From positions 2,418,001 to 2,482,000 of the forward strand of contig NZ_CP015839.1 of NCBI RefSeq assembly GCF_001651805.1: a stretch of 64,000 nucleotides of DNA, in the 5' to 3' direction. The position numbers were made by a program, and so were the translations under genes. Under the pieces are notes generated by a model. It did not search any database. It was not told the DNA's origin and was given only the letters and a program-made list of their open reading frames with translations. Position 1 is the stretch's first letter; each line of letters begins with the position of its first letter. The stretch is from Marinobacterium aestuarii. GTDB taxonomy: Bacteria > Pseudomonadota > Gammaproteobacteria > Pseudomonadales > Balneatricaceae. This document shows positions 18,581 through 27,019 of the stretch, one piece after another.

Positions 18581-19732
18581 ATGGAAAATAAAAATCGACT
18601 TGTGAAACTGTTGCCAGCCGCGGTGGCGCTGCTGGTCTCGGGGCAGACTCTGGCCGGCATTACCCTCTATGACACCGAGGGCACGACCTTCAGTACCGAT
18701 GGCCTGATCAATGTCTTCTATACCCAGAGCAGCGTCGAGGGTGGCCCTGTGGGTGACCGGGACCAGGCCCGGGTGCGCATGGGCTTTCTGCCCAACTGGA
18801 TCGGCTTCAATATGACCAAGCAGGCGGGCGATCTTAAGCTCGGTGCCCGTTCTTCGTTCTGGGTGACGCTGAACGACACCGATTTAAACCGCGGCGCTGA
18901 TGGCCTCGGCACACGCAGCGGCATAGACGTGCGTCAGTTTTACGGTACTGTGGATGGCGACTTTGGCCAGGTGTTGATCGGCAAGGACTTCGGCCTTTTC
19001 AGTCGTACCAATATTCTGTCCGATGAACTGCTGCTCGGCCACGGTCAGGTGTCCGATACCCTGGGGCTGGTGGATGGCGGCAATGTGTCCTTCGGCAATA
19101 TCGGCAGCGGTTATGTCTATCCCTTCCCGGTGGCGCAGATTAGCTATCGCTCGCCGGTAACCAATGGGCTGCAGTTTGCAGGCGGTATCATGGACCCGAG
19201 CAAAACTGACGATGCGTCGTCCGAAGAGATGCCGCGGTTTGAAACCGAACTGACCTATCAGCGAGATTTTGATGGCGGTTCCTTCAAGACCTGGGTGGGT
19301 GGTCTGTATCAGAGCTCCGCTTCTGGCAGCGACAATGTTGACTCCCGTGGTGTCTCGGGCGGCGTGAACGTCAAGTTTGGTGGCCTGTCGCTTACGGCCT
19401 CCGCCGTGGATGGTCAGGGGCTGGGTACTGTGGCCGGATTGAGCAATTTGGTGACGTCCGAGAACAACGATGTGCAGGGTTATCTGACCCAAGCTTCTTA
19501 CACACTGGGTGCAAACCGCTTTGTTTTGTCCTATGGTGAAAACGAAAGCAGCAATGATCCGCTGCTGATGGGCGCGGATGCCGAGTACAGCAACACTGCC
19601 GTCGCCGTATTTCACGATCTAAATGAAAATCTCAAGCTGGTGGCAGAATTGAATCGTACCGAAGTCGCCGTGGGTGGTTCTGACTTCGAGGATACCGACA
19701 CCATCGCAGTCGGTGCAGTACTGACCTGGTAA
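18581..19732 (+). CDS. Outer-membrane porin (Gram-negative trimeric type)
   Basis: 383 residues from ATG 18581 (CAGGGAAACC upstream). Residues 1-25 are a signal peptide ending in QTLAG. The mature chain is an alternation of short amphipathic strands and glycine-rich turns: ITLYDTEGTTFSTDGLINVFY at the start, GARSSFWVTLNDTD, DGDFGQVLIGKDFGLF and a C-terminal strand DTIAVGAVLTW. The terminal aromatic residue is the outer-membrane-assembly signal. The FGQVLIGKDFGLF block is typical of betaproteobacterial-like porins and their marine relatives. Substrate preference cannot be predicted. The gene is monocistronic, with a terminator at 19751. Confidence 0.88.
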   Translation: MENKNRLVKLLPAAVALLVSGQTLAGITLYDTEGTTFSTDGLINVFYTQSSVEGGPVGDRDQARVRMGFLPNWIGFNMTKQAGDLKLGARSSFWVTLNDTDLNRGADGLGTRSGIDVRQFYGTVDGDFGQVLIGKDFGLFSRTNILSDELLLGHGQVSDTLGLVDGGNVSFGNIGSGYVYPFPVAQISYRSPVTNGLQFAGGIMDPSKTDDASSEEMPRFETELTYQRDFDGGSFKTWVGGLYQSSASGSDNVDSRGVSGGVNVKFGGLSLTASAVDGQGLGTVAGLSNLVTSENNDVQGYLTQASYTLGANRFVLSYGENESSNDPLLMGADAEYSNTAVAVFHDLNENLKLVAELNRTEVAVGGSDFEDTDTIAVGAVLTW

Positions 19733-19750
19733 TACGAACAGGTCGCGGTG

Positions 19751-19805
19751 ACGCGGTTGTAAATACTGGTTACCCCCTTCTCCAGTATCTGCAACCGCGT
19801 TTTTA
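19751..19805 (+). terminator. Rho-independent terminator after the porin
   Basis: Long imperfect stem: ACGGCGTTG-type arm at 19751-19769 (starting ACGCGGTTG) pairs with its complement ending CAACCGCGT at 19782-19800, followed by a T run. Confidence 0.75.
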
Positions 19806-19821
19806 TGTGCGCTTTTATCTG

Positions 19822-19836
19822 CTACTAAAGTACTGT
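19822..19836. promoter_or_regulatory. Candidate ErbR/AgmR-type operator upstream of nosP
   Basis: Contains TACTAAAGTACTG (19823-19835), about 180 bases before the nosP start. The identical 13-mer recurs at 25456-25468, before the PQQ-associated CXXCW gene, and a close variant at 30984-30996, before the PQQ-associated ABC operon. The three positions all precede members of the same circuit. The binding protein is an inference. Confidence 0.5.
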
Positions 19837-20012
19837 TTCGCCGCCGACGCTGCCTTGGTCTGAATGCTTAATGGACGTTTAATGTTTTATTAATCAGTAA
19901 TTTAAATGGATATTCGCAGGCTGATCCTAAGTAGTATTTAAGCTGTGCCCCGGCACCGCCTACAATAGAACCTGCCCTTTTTCTGACGCTGATACTCCCG
20001 GGGAGGCTAGCG

Positions 20013-21176
20013 TTGACCCTCGAAGACCTCCAGCCAGCTGCAACGACGGCGGTGAGCTACAGCACCGACCCTGCCACGGCATCGCGTGAATTGCGCGATT
20101 CACTGCACAATCCTCATTTGGGATTTGTGCTTTTTTTCTGCTCCGCCGAATACGACCTTGAAGCCCTGGGTGCTGCACTGCAGACCGAGTTCGCAGGCGT
20201 CGGCCTGGCTGGCTGCACCACGGCGGGTGAAATTACCCCCCAGGGTTACGGTCAGGGCTGCGTAACGGCCATTGGTTTTGATGCCCGCGGCTTTGCCATC
20301 GAAGGTCAGCTGGTGAAGCAGATCGGGCGCTTTTCCCTGACTGACGCCCAGGCCGTGGTGGAAGGCCTGACGGCGGGCTGTCGTGCCCGTAACCTGGCGC
20401 CCATCAAGCGCAATACTTTTGCCCTCACGTTGCTCGACGGCCTGTCGAGTCAGGAGGAGCTGTTCCTGGTGGCGCTTAACTCTGCCCTGGGCAGTATTCC
20501 CAATTTTGGTGGCTCGGCCGGCGATGACATTCATCTGGCCAATACTCATGTGTTCTTTGAGGGGCGTTTTCATACCGATGCCGCCGTGGTGTTGCTGTTC
20601 AATACCCGTTGCGATTTCGAGGTGTTTTCCAGTCACCATATCGAGCACCCCGGTGAGAAAATGGTGGTGACGGGCGCCGATCCGGACAGCCGTACCGTGA
20701 CTGAGCTCAATGCCGAGCCCGCGGCGCTGGAGTATGCCAGGGTGCTGGGGGTCGAGGTGGCGGAGCTCGATTATCGGGCCTTTGCGCTCAACCCGGTGGC
20801 GGTGCGTATCGGTGACGATTACTACGTGCGCTCCATTCAGCGGGTCAATCCGGACCTGAGCATGACCTTCTACTGCGCCGTGGAGAAGGGCATCGTACTG
20901 ACGGCCATGCGCCCGGGCGCCATGCTGGAAAACCTTGATGCCGAGTTTGCACGTATTGAACAGGCCATAGGTACTCCGCGGCTGGTGATTGGCTGCGACT
21001 GTTTTCTGCGCCGCCTTGAGGCCGAGTACACCGGGCTTGATGGGGTCACATCCGATTACCTGCAGGCGCACCGCGTTATTGGCTTCAACACCTATGGCGA
21101 GCAGTTCAACGGCATGCACCTGAACCAGACATTCACCGGTGTGGCGATTGGAGGTTACCGTCATGACCGGCGCTGA
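20013..21176 (+). CDS. nosP: FIST-domain nitric-oxide-sensing protein NosP
   Basis: 387 residues. The start is TTG at 20013 with GGGGAGG six bases upstream. The N-terminal FIST domain (about 25-215: LGFVLFFCSAEYDLEALGAAL, GLAGCTTAGEITPQGY, SAGDD) is followed by a FIST_C domain (about 225-375, VRSIQRVNPDLSMTFYCAVEKG and GCDCFLRRLEAE). In Pseudomonas, NosP is a haem protein that binds NO and restrains the neighbouring kinase NahK. Here the kinase gene begins 24 bases downstream, the same order as PA1975-PA1976. The call rests on domain type plus this neighbourhood; the haem-binding residue was not identified. Confidence 0.85.
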   Translation: MTLEDLQPAATTAVSYSTDPATASRELRDSLHNPHLGFVLFFCSAEYDLEALGAALQTEFAGVGLAGCTTAGEITPQGYGQGCVTAIGFDARGFAIEGQLVKQIGRFSLTDAQAVVEGLTAGCRARNLAPIKRNTFALTLLDGLSSQEELFLVALNSALGSIPNFGGSAGDDIHLANTHVFFEGRFHTDAAVVLLFNTRCDFEVFSSHHIEHPGEKMVVTGADPDSRTVTELNAEPAALEYARVLGVEVAELDYRAFALNPVAVRIGDDYYVRSIQRVNPDLSMTFYCAVEKGIVLTAMRPGAMLENLDAEFARIEQAIGTPRLVIGCDCFLRRLEAEYTGLDGVTSDYLQAHRVIGFNTYGEQFNGMHLNQTFTGVAIGGYRHDRR

Positions 21177-21200
21177 TAGGGCGCTGCGAGCTCGCCGCCC

Positions 21201-23804
21201 ATGAGCGCCCCTGAACAGCTGCTTGAGCTGCAGGCGCGTATCGCGGAGCTGGAGCGGGACAATGCCAAACTGCGCTCGATCAATGGCGCCCTGATCGAGC
21301 GGGTCGAGTCCGGCGGTGGTCATCGCGCCGATCCCTACGGCGCTTTCGAACATTCTGTGGTGCTGGCCGAGCAGGTACGGGAACGCACCGAAGCGCTCAA
21401 CAGCGCCCTGCTGCAACTCAAGCGCAGCAACCGCGCCCTGACCCGGGCCAGTGAAGAGGCCGAGATGTCGCAGCAGCGGCTGATCGATGCCATTGAAAGC
21501 ATATCCGATGGCTTTGTACTGTTTGATCGCGACAGGCGCATTCTGCTGTCCAACAGTCACTTTCGGGCCTTCTGGAAGGGCACCGGCATTCGTATTGAAG
21601 ATGGCACCACCATCTCCGATCTCAAGCGCCTGGCCCATGAGCATGGCCTGATTGTGGAGGAGAGCGGCTCCCGGGCAGGCTCTGGCAGCCCGGTCATGAA
21701 GCTGGCCAACGGCCACTGGATGCAGGTCAACGAAAAGGTCACCCGTGACGGTGGCCTGGTGGTGCTCTATACCGACATCACAGAGCTCAAGGCTTTCGAG
21801 GAGGCTAAGCGCGAACGGGCGCTGGCACAAAAATCCCGTTTGCTGCAGAGCCTGGTTGAGCACCTCTCCCAGGGCGTAGCACTGGTGAACGGGCAGGGCG
21901 AGCTAGAGGTCTGGAATCATCGCTTTATTGAGCTCAGCGGCATTGATCCTGCGCAGGTGCCGCAGCAGCGGCTGTTCAACGCCTTAGTGGCAGGCGGCGA
22001 TGTTACCGTACTGGCACCGATCACGGCGCTGCAATGCAGTGATGGTGTCCAGGCGCTGGAGCAGACCCTGGCCGATGGCCGGGTACTGGAGATTCGCACC
22101 CATCCCATGCCCACCGGCGGTTACGTCAATACCTATACCGATATCACCGAGCGGCATCGCTACGCCGAAACCCTGCGCGAGAGCGAGCAGTGGATCCGGC
22201 TGATAACCGACCATGTGCCCGCCCTGATTGGCTATGTGGGCGAGGATCTGCGTTACCAGTTCAGCAACAAGGTCTACGACGAGTGGTATGGCTGGCCGCG
22301 GGGCGAGCTGAATGGCCGCCTGATCAGCGAAGTCCAGGGCGAGGCCCAGTTCCGCAAGATTCGCCCTTACATGGAACGGGCTTTGGCCGGCGAGAGCGTG
22401 ACTTTCGAGATCGACGAGAAAAACCTGCAGGGTGAAACGCGCTGCATGCTCAAATCCTATGTGCCAAACCTGGACAGCAGCGGCCGAGCCGTGGGTATTT
22501 TCGTCATGATCCGCGACATTACCGAGCGGCGTCGCACTGCCCATGCGCTGGAGCAGGCCTATCAGCACCTTGAGCATCGGGTGGATGAGCGCACCGCCGA
22601 GCTGACCGCGCTGAATGACAAGCTGCGCCAGGAGATCCATGAACGTGTTGCCATAGAGGCACGCCTGCGTGAAGCCAAGAAAGAGGCAGAGCAGGCGAAC
22701 CTGTCCAAGACCAAGTTCCTCGCCGCCGTGAGTCATGATCTGTTGCAGCCGCTCAACGCCGCCCGCCTGTTTACCGGTGCACTGCAGGAGCAGGATATGG
22801 CAGATCCGGTGTCACGCCTGGTGGGATCGGTCAGCAATTCCCTGGCCGATGTCGAGAGTCTTCTCAGCACTCTGGTCGACATATCCAAGCTGGATGCTGG
22901 CGTGATTACGCCGGATATCAATGCTTTTTGTGTGCGTGACCTGTTGCAGAATATCGCCAACGAATACAGCCAGGTGGCGCGCAAGGAAAACTTGCAGCTG
23001 CGTTTTGTCAGCAGTGATGCGGTGATCCGCTCCGACAGTCAGCTACTGGCGCGCATACTGCGCAATTTCCTCTCCAATGCGTTGCGCTACACCGAGACCG
23101 GCCGGATACTGTTTGGCTGCCGTCGGCGCCGAGACAGCCTGCTGATCGAGGTGTGGGACACCGGTATCGGCATTGCCGAAGAGAAACTCACCGAGATCTT
23201 CCTGGAGTTCAAGCGCATTCTGCCCCCGGGCGGCGGCCATCATGACAAAGGCTTGGGCCTGGGTCTGGCGATCGTTGACAAGATCTCCCGCATTCTGGGG
23301 CATCAGGTAGCCGTCACCTCGGTGCCGGGGCGCGGTTCGGTGTTTTCGGTGGAGGTGCCACTGGGAACCCTGGAGCCTCGCAGTGAGAGCGCCCAGGTCA
23401 GCCGCGAGCCTGCCCAGGCCTGGCTCGACAATGCGCGCCTGTGGGTGGTGGATAACGATCAGGCCATCTGTGATGGCATGGCGACCCTGATGCAGGGCTG
23501 GGGCTGCGAGGTGGTGACCGCGTTGTCGCTGGCGGATCTGCAGCTCAAGGTGTCGGTGGTCGACGGCCTGGTGGATCTGCTGATCGTGGATTATCACCTG
23601 GATAACGACGACAACGGCATTGATCTGGTGGCCGAGATCAAGCGCCAGCGCAGCGATGAGTTGCCGGTGCTGATGGTCACCGCCAACTACAGTCATGAGC
23701 TCAAGCAGCAGATCCGCGATCTGGGCTATCTGCTGATGCACAAGCCCGTGCGACCCATGAAGCTCAAAACCACGCTCAATCACCTGCTGAACACCCGTGG
23801 CTGA
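21201..23804 (+). CDS. nahK: NahK/ErcS'-type hybrid sensor kinase with PAS repeats
   Basis: 867 residues, no membrane segment, so cytosolic. An N-terminal coiled coil (about 5-95) leads into three PAS domains (about 95-200, 215-320, 325-455) and another coiled coil. The HisKA domain contains AAVSHDLLQPLNAARLF with phosphoacceptor His512. The ATPase domain is about 605-725 (NFLSNALRYTETGRI, DTGIGIAEEKLTEIF, GLGLGLAIVDKISRILG). A C-terminal receiver domain has the acceptor aspartate at 797 in LLIVDYHLDNDD. The domain order and the PLNAARLF box match P. aeruginosa NahK/ErcS'. It follows nosP by 24 bases and is likely co-transcribed and regulated by it. Likely partners are an Hpt protein and the receiver protein at 23991. 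Confidence 0.87.
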   Translation: MSAPEQLLELQARIAELERDNAKLRSINGALIERVESGGGHRADPYGAFEHSVVLAEQVRERTEALNSALLQLKRSNRALTRASEEAEMSQQRLIDAIESISDGFVLFDRDRRILLSNSHFRAFWKGTGIRIEDGTTISDLKRLAHEHGLIVEESGSRAGSGSPVMKLANGHWMQVNEKVTRDGGLVVLYTDITELKAFEEAKRERALAQKSRLLQSLVEHLSQGVALVNGQGELEVWNHRFIELSGIDPAQVPQQRLFNALVAGGDVTVLAPITALQCSDGVQALEQTLADGRVLEIRTHPMPTGGYVNTYTDITERHRYAETLRESEQWIRLITDHVPALIGYVGEDLRYQFSNKVYDEWYGWPRGELNGRLISEVQGEAQFRKIRPYMERALAGESVTFEIDEKNLQGETRCMLKSYVPNLDSSGRAVGIFVMIRDITERRRTAHALEQAYQHLEHRVDERTAELTALNDKLRQEIHERVAIEARLREAKKEAEQANLSKTKFLAAVSHDLLQPLNAARLFTGALQEQDMADPVSRLVGSVSNSLADVESLLSTLVDISKLDAGVITPDINAFCVRDLLQNIANEYSQVARKENLQLRFVSSDAVIRSDSQLLARILRNFLSNALRYTETGRILFGCRRRRDSLLIEVWDTGIGIAEEKLTEIFLEFKRILPPGGGHHDKGLGLGLAIVDKISRILGHQVAVTSVPGRGSVFSVEVPLGTLEPRSESAQVSREPAQAWLDNARLWVVDNDQAICDGMATLMQGWGCEVVTALSLADLQLKVSVVDGLVDLLIVDYHLDNDDNGIDLVAEIKRQRSDELPVLMVTANYSHELKQQIRDLGYLLMHKPVRPMKLKTTLNHLLNTRG

Positions 23805-23990
23805 GCGCCTTGGGCTCATGTCTAACAGCCGATGCCAAGGGCTGGATAAAAGACGGGATGAACAGGTGGTGAGGGGCAGGGTGAGGGACTGAAATGCAGT
23901 GTTGCGCTGCGTGTCCGCCGCGTAAGGTTTGTGCTTTTAATTCAGGTTCTTTTAGCGGCGCCGCTCCTTTTTAACGGCGCAGCTCCTGTA

Positions 23991-24656
23991 TTAGCGACGC
24001 AGGTATTGGGCGAAATCGATATTGCCGGCCGAGAGCACGGCCTGGATGCGGTTATGTACGCCGAGCTTGCGCAGTATGGCCGAGACATGGGCCTTCACCG
24101 TGGTTTCGGCGATATTGAGGTTGTAGGCGATCTGCTTGTTGGACTCACCCGTGGCCATGCGCTCGAGTACCAGCAGTTGACGGCGGGTCAGGGAAGAAAG
24201 CAGCTCCACCGGGATACGGGTGTCGTCATTGCGGCTGCGGCGGCTTTCGGGCTTGCTGGAACGGATGATGTCGGAGGGCAGATAGACGTTGCCGTCCAGA
24301 ATCTGCTGCAAAGCTTCGGTCATCTGCTCGCGGGGCGATGATTTGGTAATGAAGCCCACGGCGCCGTAGGTAATCGCCTGCAGCACGATTTGCTTGTCCT
24401 CTTCAGCGGAGACGATTACCACCGGGACTGTGGGGGCTTCGTTGCGCAACGTAATCAGGCCGTTCAGGCCGTGCATGCCGGGCATGTTCAGATCCAGCAG
24501 AATAAGATCCAGATCGTCCTGCTCCAGTGTCAGCGCCAGCGCGCTATCAAGGCTCTCTGTTTCGATGGTTTCGCACCCTGGGAAACTGGTGCGGATGACG
24601 TTGGTAATGGCTTCACGGAACAGCGGGTGATCATCTGCAATCAGTATCTTGTACAC
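23991..24656 (-). CDS. erbR: LuxR/NarL-family response regulator of the ErbR/AgmR type
   Basis: 221 residues, the same length as the Pseudomonas protein. The receiver domain (1-120) begins [17 protein letters not shown] and carries the phosphoacceptor aspartate in [17 protein letters not shown]. The LuxR-type helix-turn-helix is at about 150-210 ([48 protein letters not shown]). ErbR/AgmR controls PQQ-dependent alcohol oxidation genes in Pseudomonas. It is convergent with nahK, its probable kinase input, and precedes the PQQ-associated genes. I infer that it binds the TACTNAAGTA sites at 19822, 25453 and 30983. Confidence 0.82.
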   Translation of the reverse strand: MYKILIADDHPLFREAITNVIRTSFPGCETIETESLDSALALTLEQDDLDLILLDLNMPGMHGLNGLITLRNEAPTVPVVIVSAEEDKQIVLQAITYGAVGFITKSSPREQMTEALQQILDGNVYLPSDIIRSSKPESRRSRNDDTRIPVELLSSLTRRQLLVLERMATGESNKQIAYNLNIAETTVKAHVSAILRKLGVHNRIQAVLSAGNIDFAQYLRR

Positions 24657-24813
24657 GGGGTCTCTCCGTTATAGTTATTATCCGGCAGCGCGCTGGTGGT
24701 CGCGGGTAAAGGTGCCGGTTACCGTTGCTCGCCCTATCTTAACCGCTGTGCTGCGGTTTGGCTCGGTCAGTCTGGGTGTGTTTTGAGGTGTTGCCAGTCG
24801 CTGGCCGTCGCTG

Positions 24814-25395
24814 TTAATGGGTGTCAGTCAGGGGAACCGGCACGCCAGGCTCTACCGATAGCATCGCATCCTGCCAGCCATCGCTGCCCTCGGGGTACCA
24901 GTAAAGCGCAGTGTAACCCCAGCTGGCGGCGCGTCTTGTCGCATTCCAGGACATCCAGCAGTCGGCCCGGCAGTAGAACACCAGTGGCCTTGTGCTGTCC
25001 TTGTCTCGCAGAGTTGCCAGTTGAGCGCGAAAATAGTCTGCCCAGCGGGATTCAAGTGCGCCCTTGCCGACATTGGGCAGCCAGTAGCTGCCGGGGATCT
25101 GCATGCGGGCTTCCTGCTCGATAAAGACACCATTGCGCCACTCAAGCGCCTGTACATTCAGCAGTGCCGTATCGGGGCGCTGTTGTAGCAATGCCTGCAG
25201 GGCGGCGGTATCGAGGGTGTGGGCCTGGTCGATAGCCGCCGGTGTCGGGCTGCGATACTGGGCAATACGGTAGCCATCGGCGGAAAACAGTGTTGCGTCA
25301 TTCCCGGGGGTCTCGCTTTGCGCCGCCGACAGTGGCAACGACAGCGCTACGGACAGGCAGAGGAGAGGGGGCAGGATCCAGCTTTTTATATTCAT
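24814..25395 (-). CDS. PQQ-dependent catabolism-associated CXXCW-motif (rhodanese-like) protein
   Basis: 193 residues. The signal peptide is residues 1-25 (KSWILPPLLCLSVALSLPLSAAQ), so the protein is periplasmic. It has a rhodanese-like fold with RPLVFYCRADCWMSWNATRRAASWGYTALYWYPEGSDGW; the cysteine pair plus tryptophan (CRADCW) is the hallmark of the family that travels with PQQ-dependent alcohol dehydrogenases. The exact role is not established. It diverges from neither neighbour: the next gene downstream is the response regulator at 23991 on the same strand. The site TACTAAAGTACTG lies about 60 bases upstream of its start. Confidence 0.85.
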   Translation of the reverse strand: MNIKSWILPPLLCLSVALSLPLSAAQSETPGNDATLFSADGYRIAQYRSPTPAAIDQAHTLDTAALQALLQQRPDTALLNVQALEWRNGVFIEQEARMQIPGSYWLPNVGKGALESRWADYFRAQLATLRDKDSTRPLVFYCRADCWMSWNATRRAASWGYTALYWYPEGSDGWQDAMLSVEPGVPVPLTDTH

Positions 25396-25452
25396 GCCCT
25401 AATTAGAACGCGCCTTTAGTGCGGGAAAAATCCTACCATGGCGCCTAACAAC

Positions 25453-25468
25453 CAGTACTAAAGTACTG
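25453..25468. promoter_or_regulatory. Candidate ErbR/AgmR-type operator upstream of the CXXCW gene
   Basis: Near-palindrome CAGTACT-AA-AGTACTG, containing the 13-mer TACTAAAGTACTG also found at 19823-19835. It lies 58-73 bases before the ATG at 25395. Confidence 0.55.
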
Positions 25469-25491
25469 CTTTTTGCAAAAAGGCTGCTGTT

Positions 25492-25860
25492 TCAAAGGCG
25501 CTGACTCCGCCTTAGCCTGCGCATCACCTGCCGATGATAGCAGTGGGAAAGCAATGGCCTGATGAACGGCAAACCCATCAGCCAGGCGAGTGGCTTAAGC
25601 CAGGCTACACGGCGCATGAGCAGGATATAGGCATCCAGTTCGCGGTGAATACGCCCTTGTGCATCCTGTACGTGAAGCTCGGTGAGTGCCTTGTACGGGT
25701 CTATGCCAAGACGGCGCAGTTCGATCTCCCGGCCGCTAATATCGAACCAGCAGATGGACTCTGCTGCAGGGCCGGCCAGCTTCTCATAGTGCGCACGGTC
25801 GCGCCGGCAACGGGGACAGGCGCCGTCGTAGTAAACCGTTATGGGGAGGAGGGCGTTCAT
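25492..25860 (-). CDS. DCC-family thiol-disulfide oxidoreductase-like protein (DUF393)
   Basis: 122 residues, cytosolic. The N-terminus ITVYYDGACPRCRRDRAHYEKL holds the YDGxCPxC motif that defines DUF393/DCC proteins, a thioredoxin-like redox motif. The rest (LTELHVQDAQGRIHRELDAYILLMRRVAWLKPLAWLMGLPFIRPLL) follows the family pattern. The function is presumably disulfide exchange, with no known partner. It is on the same strand as the CXXCW gene but separated from it by the operator at 25453, so it may be a separate transcript reading through. Confidence 0.85.
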   Translation of the reverse strand: MNALLPITVYYDGACPRCRRDRAHYEKLAGPAAESICWFDISGREIELRRLGIDPYKALTELHVQDAQGRIHRELDAYILLMRRVAWLKPLAWLMGLPFIRPLLSHCYHRQVMRRLRRSQRL

Positions 25861-25979
25861 GAGGGTTCTGGATTCTGCCGCTGGTATCTGTAACCTTAGA
25901 CAAGGCTCTTGGATTCAGGTGCACTGAGCGCAATTGATACGGGCGATGTTTATCGCCTTGGCATGCAGGGAGAGGCTTC

Positions 25980-26567
25980 ATGGCTGCAAAAAAACTGCTG
26001 GGTGTGCTGGCACTGGGTGTGATGGCCGTAGTGCTTTTCCCCGAGGGCGAGCGTACCCAGAATGAAGGTGTGCTGGTGGAACAGTTACCGCGCCAGGCCC
26101 CGGTCAGCCGTGCCCCTTTTGATCATGAGGGCTATCGTATCGACGCGCTGGCCGAATTCGAAATCGATGCCCGGGTGCTGGGCAAGGAGCGCTACTGGCT
26201 GGATCGGGAATCGGATCTGTCGAAGTACGACCTGGCGCTGGGGTGGGGTGTCATGTCCGACAGCCGGGTGCTGGAGCGTATCGACATCCGCCAGTCCGGG
26301 CGCTGGTATCGCTGGCGTTCCGAACAGCTCCCGGTACCGCGCCAGCAGATCGAACATAGCAGCGCCAATATGCATATGGTGCCCGCCGATAGCTATGTCG
26401 AGCGGCAGATTGCATCCGTAAGGACCGGCGATCTGGTGCGCATCAGCGGATACCTGATCCAGGCGACCGGCGACGATGGTTGGCGCTGGCAGAGTTCCCT
26501 GACGCGGGATGATGTCGGCCGCGGGGCTTGCGAGGTTATTTACGTTGAATCCATCGAAATACTTTAA
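25980..26567 (+). CDS. Hypothetical exported or membrane-anchored protein
   Basis: 195 residues with an N-terminal hydrophobic segment (KKLLGVLALGVMAVVLF, about 4-20) that can act as signal or anchor. The body has EGYRIDALAEFEIDARVLGKERYWLDRESDLSKYDLALGWGVMSD, a region with W-R repeats (RWYRWRSEQLPVP), and a C-terminal strand-rich part (DLVRISGYLIQATGDDGWRWQSSLTRDDVGRGACEVIYVE) resembling a small beta-barrel. This looks like a conserved protein of gammaproteobacteria, but I do not recognise a named domain. It probably shares a transcript with the YjbR gene 27 bases downstream. Confidence 0.7.
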   Translation: MAAKKLLGVLALGVMAVVLFPEGERTQNEGVLVEQLPRQAPVSRAPFDHEGYRIDALAEFEIDARVLGKERYWLDRESDLSKYDLALGWGVMSDSRVLERIDIRQSGRWYRWRSEQLPVPRQQIEHSSANMHMVPADSYVERQIASVRTGDLVRISGYLIQATGDDGWRWQSSLTRDDVGRGACEVIYVESIEIL

Positions 26568-26594
26568 TCACCGGTGACACAAGGATTATTGCCT

Positions 26595-26975
26595 ATGGAC
26601 GCTCAGCTCGCGCGTGACTACCTGCTCGGCAAACCCGATGCCTGGGAGGACTATCCCTTTGGCCCAGGTCCTGCAGTGTTCAAGATACGGCAGAAAATGT
26701 TCGCGCTGCTGATCACCGACAAGAACGGGGCGCGCCTGAATCTGAAGTGCGACCCGCTGCAGGCACAGATGCTGCGGGATCTGTTCGAGGCGGTAAAGCC
26801 CGGCTATCACATGAACAAACGCCACTGGAACACGGTGCTGCTGGATGGCTCGTTGCCGGACGGTGAAGTGCAGCGCATGATTGACCATTCCTACACTCTG
26901 GTGGTGCGGGGCCTTAAGGTGGTGGAGCGCAAGGCGCTGGAGCTGGCCTGGGGAACTGAAATTTTATACCGTTAA
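26595..26975 (+). CDS. MmcQ/YjbR-family DNA-binding-like protein
   Basis: 126 residues from ATG 26595 (AAGGAT upstream; a GTG at 26574 has no better support). The sequence AQLARDYLLGKPDAWEDYPFGPGPAVFKIRQKMFALL and GYHMNKRHWNTVLLDGSLPDGEVQRMIDHSYTLVV matches the small YjbR/MmcQ fold, whose family signature is YPFG and the central K-x-HWN. Binding to DNA is suggested only by structural similarity. Its TAA stop lies inside one copy of a dispersed TTTATACCGTTA-type repeat. Confidence 0.87.
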   Translation: MDAQLARDYLLGKPDAWEDYPFGPGPAVFKIRQKMFALLITDKNGARLNLKCDPLQAQMLRDLFEAVKPGYHMNKRHWNTVLLDGSLPDGEVQRMIDHSYTLVVRGLKVVERKALELAWGTEILYR

Positions 26976-27019
26976 CTTCTATCCGGTTTGCGGGAATCAG
27001 ATTTTTATACCGTTATCTT
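26963..27019. repeat. Direct repeat TTTATACCGTTA(A/T)CTT, related to the 15.35-kb repeat
   Basis: Two 16-mers, TTTATACCGTTAACTT (26963-26978) and TTTATACCGTTATCTT (27004-27019), 41 bases apart. The second is identical to 15352-15367 and, like it, is followed by TTCACC-type 7-mers (27021-27034). It overlaps both the YjbR stop and the 3' tail of the ABC permease gene. Confidence 0.65.

Noticed and set aside
20100-21863. 587-codon open frame on the minus strand
   Set aside because: It lies antisense to nosP and nahK, has no ribosome site, and has the histidine/glutamine-rich composition of a frame opposite GC-rich coding DNA.
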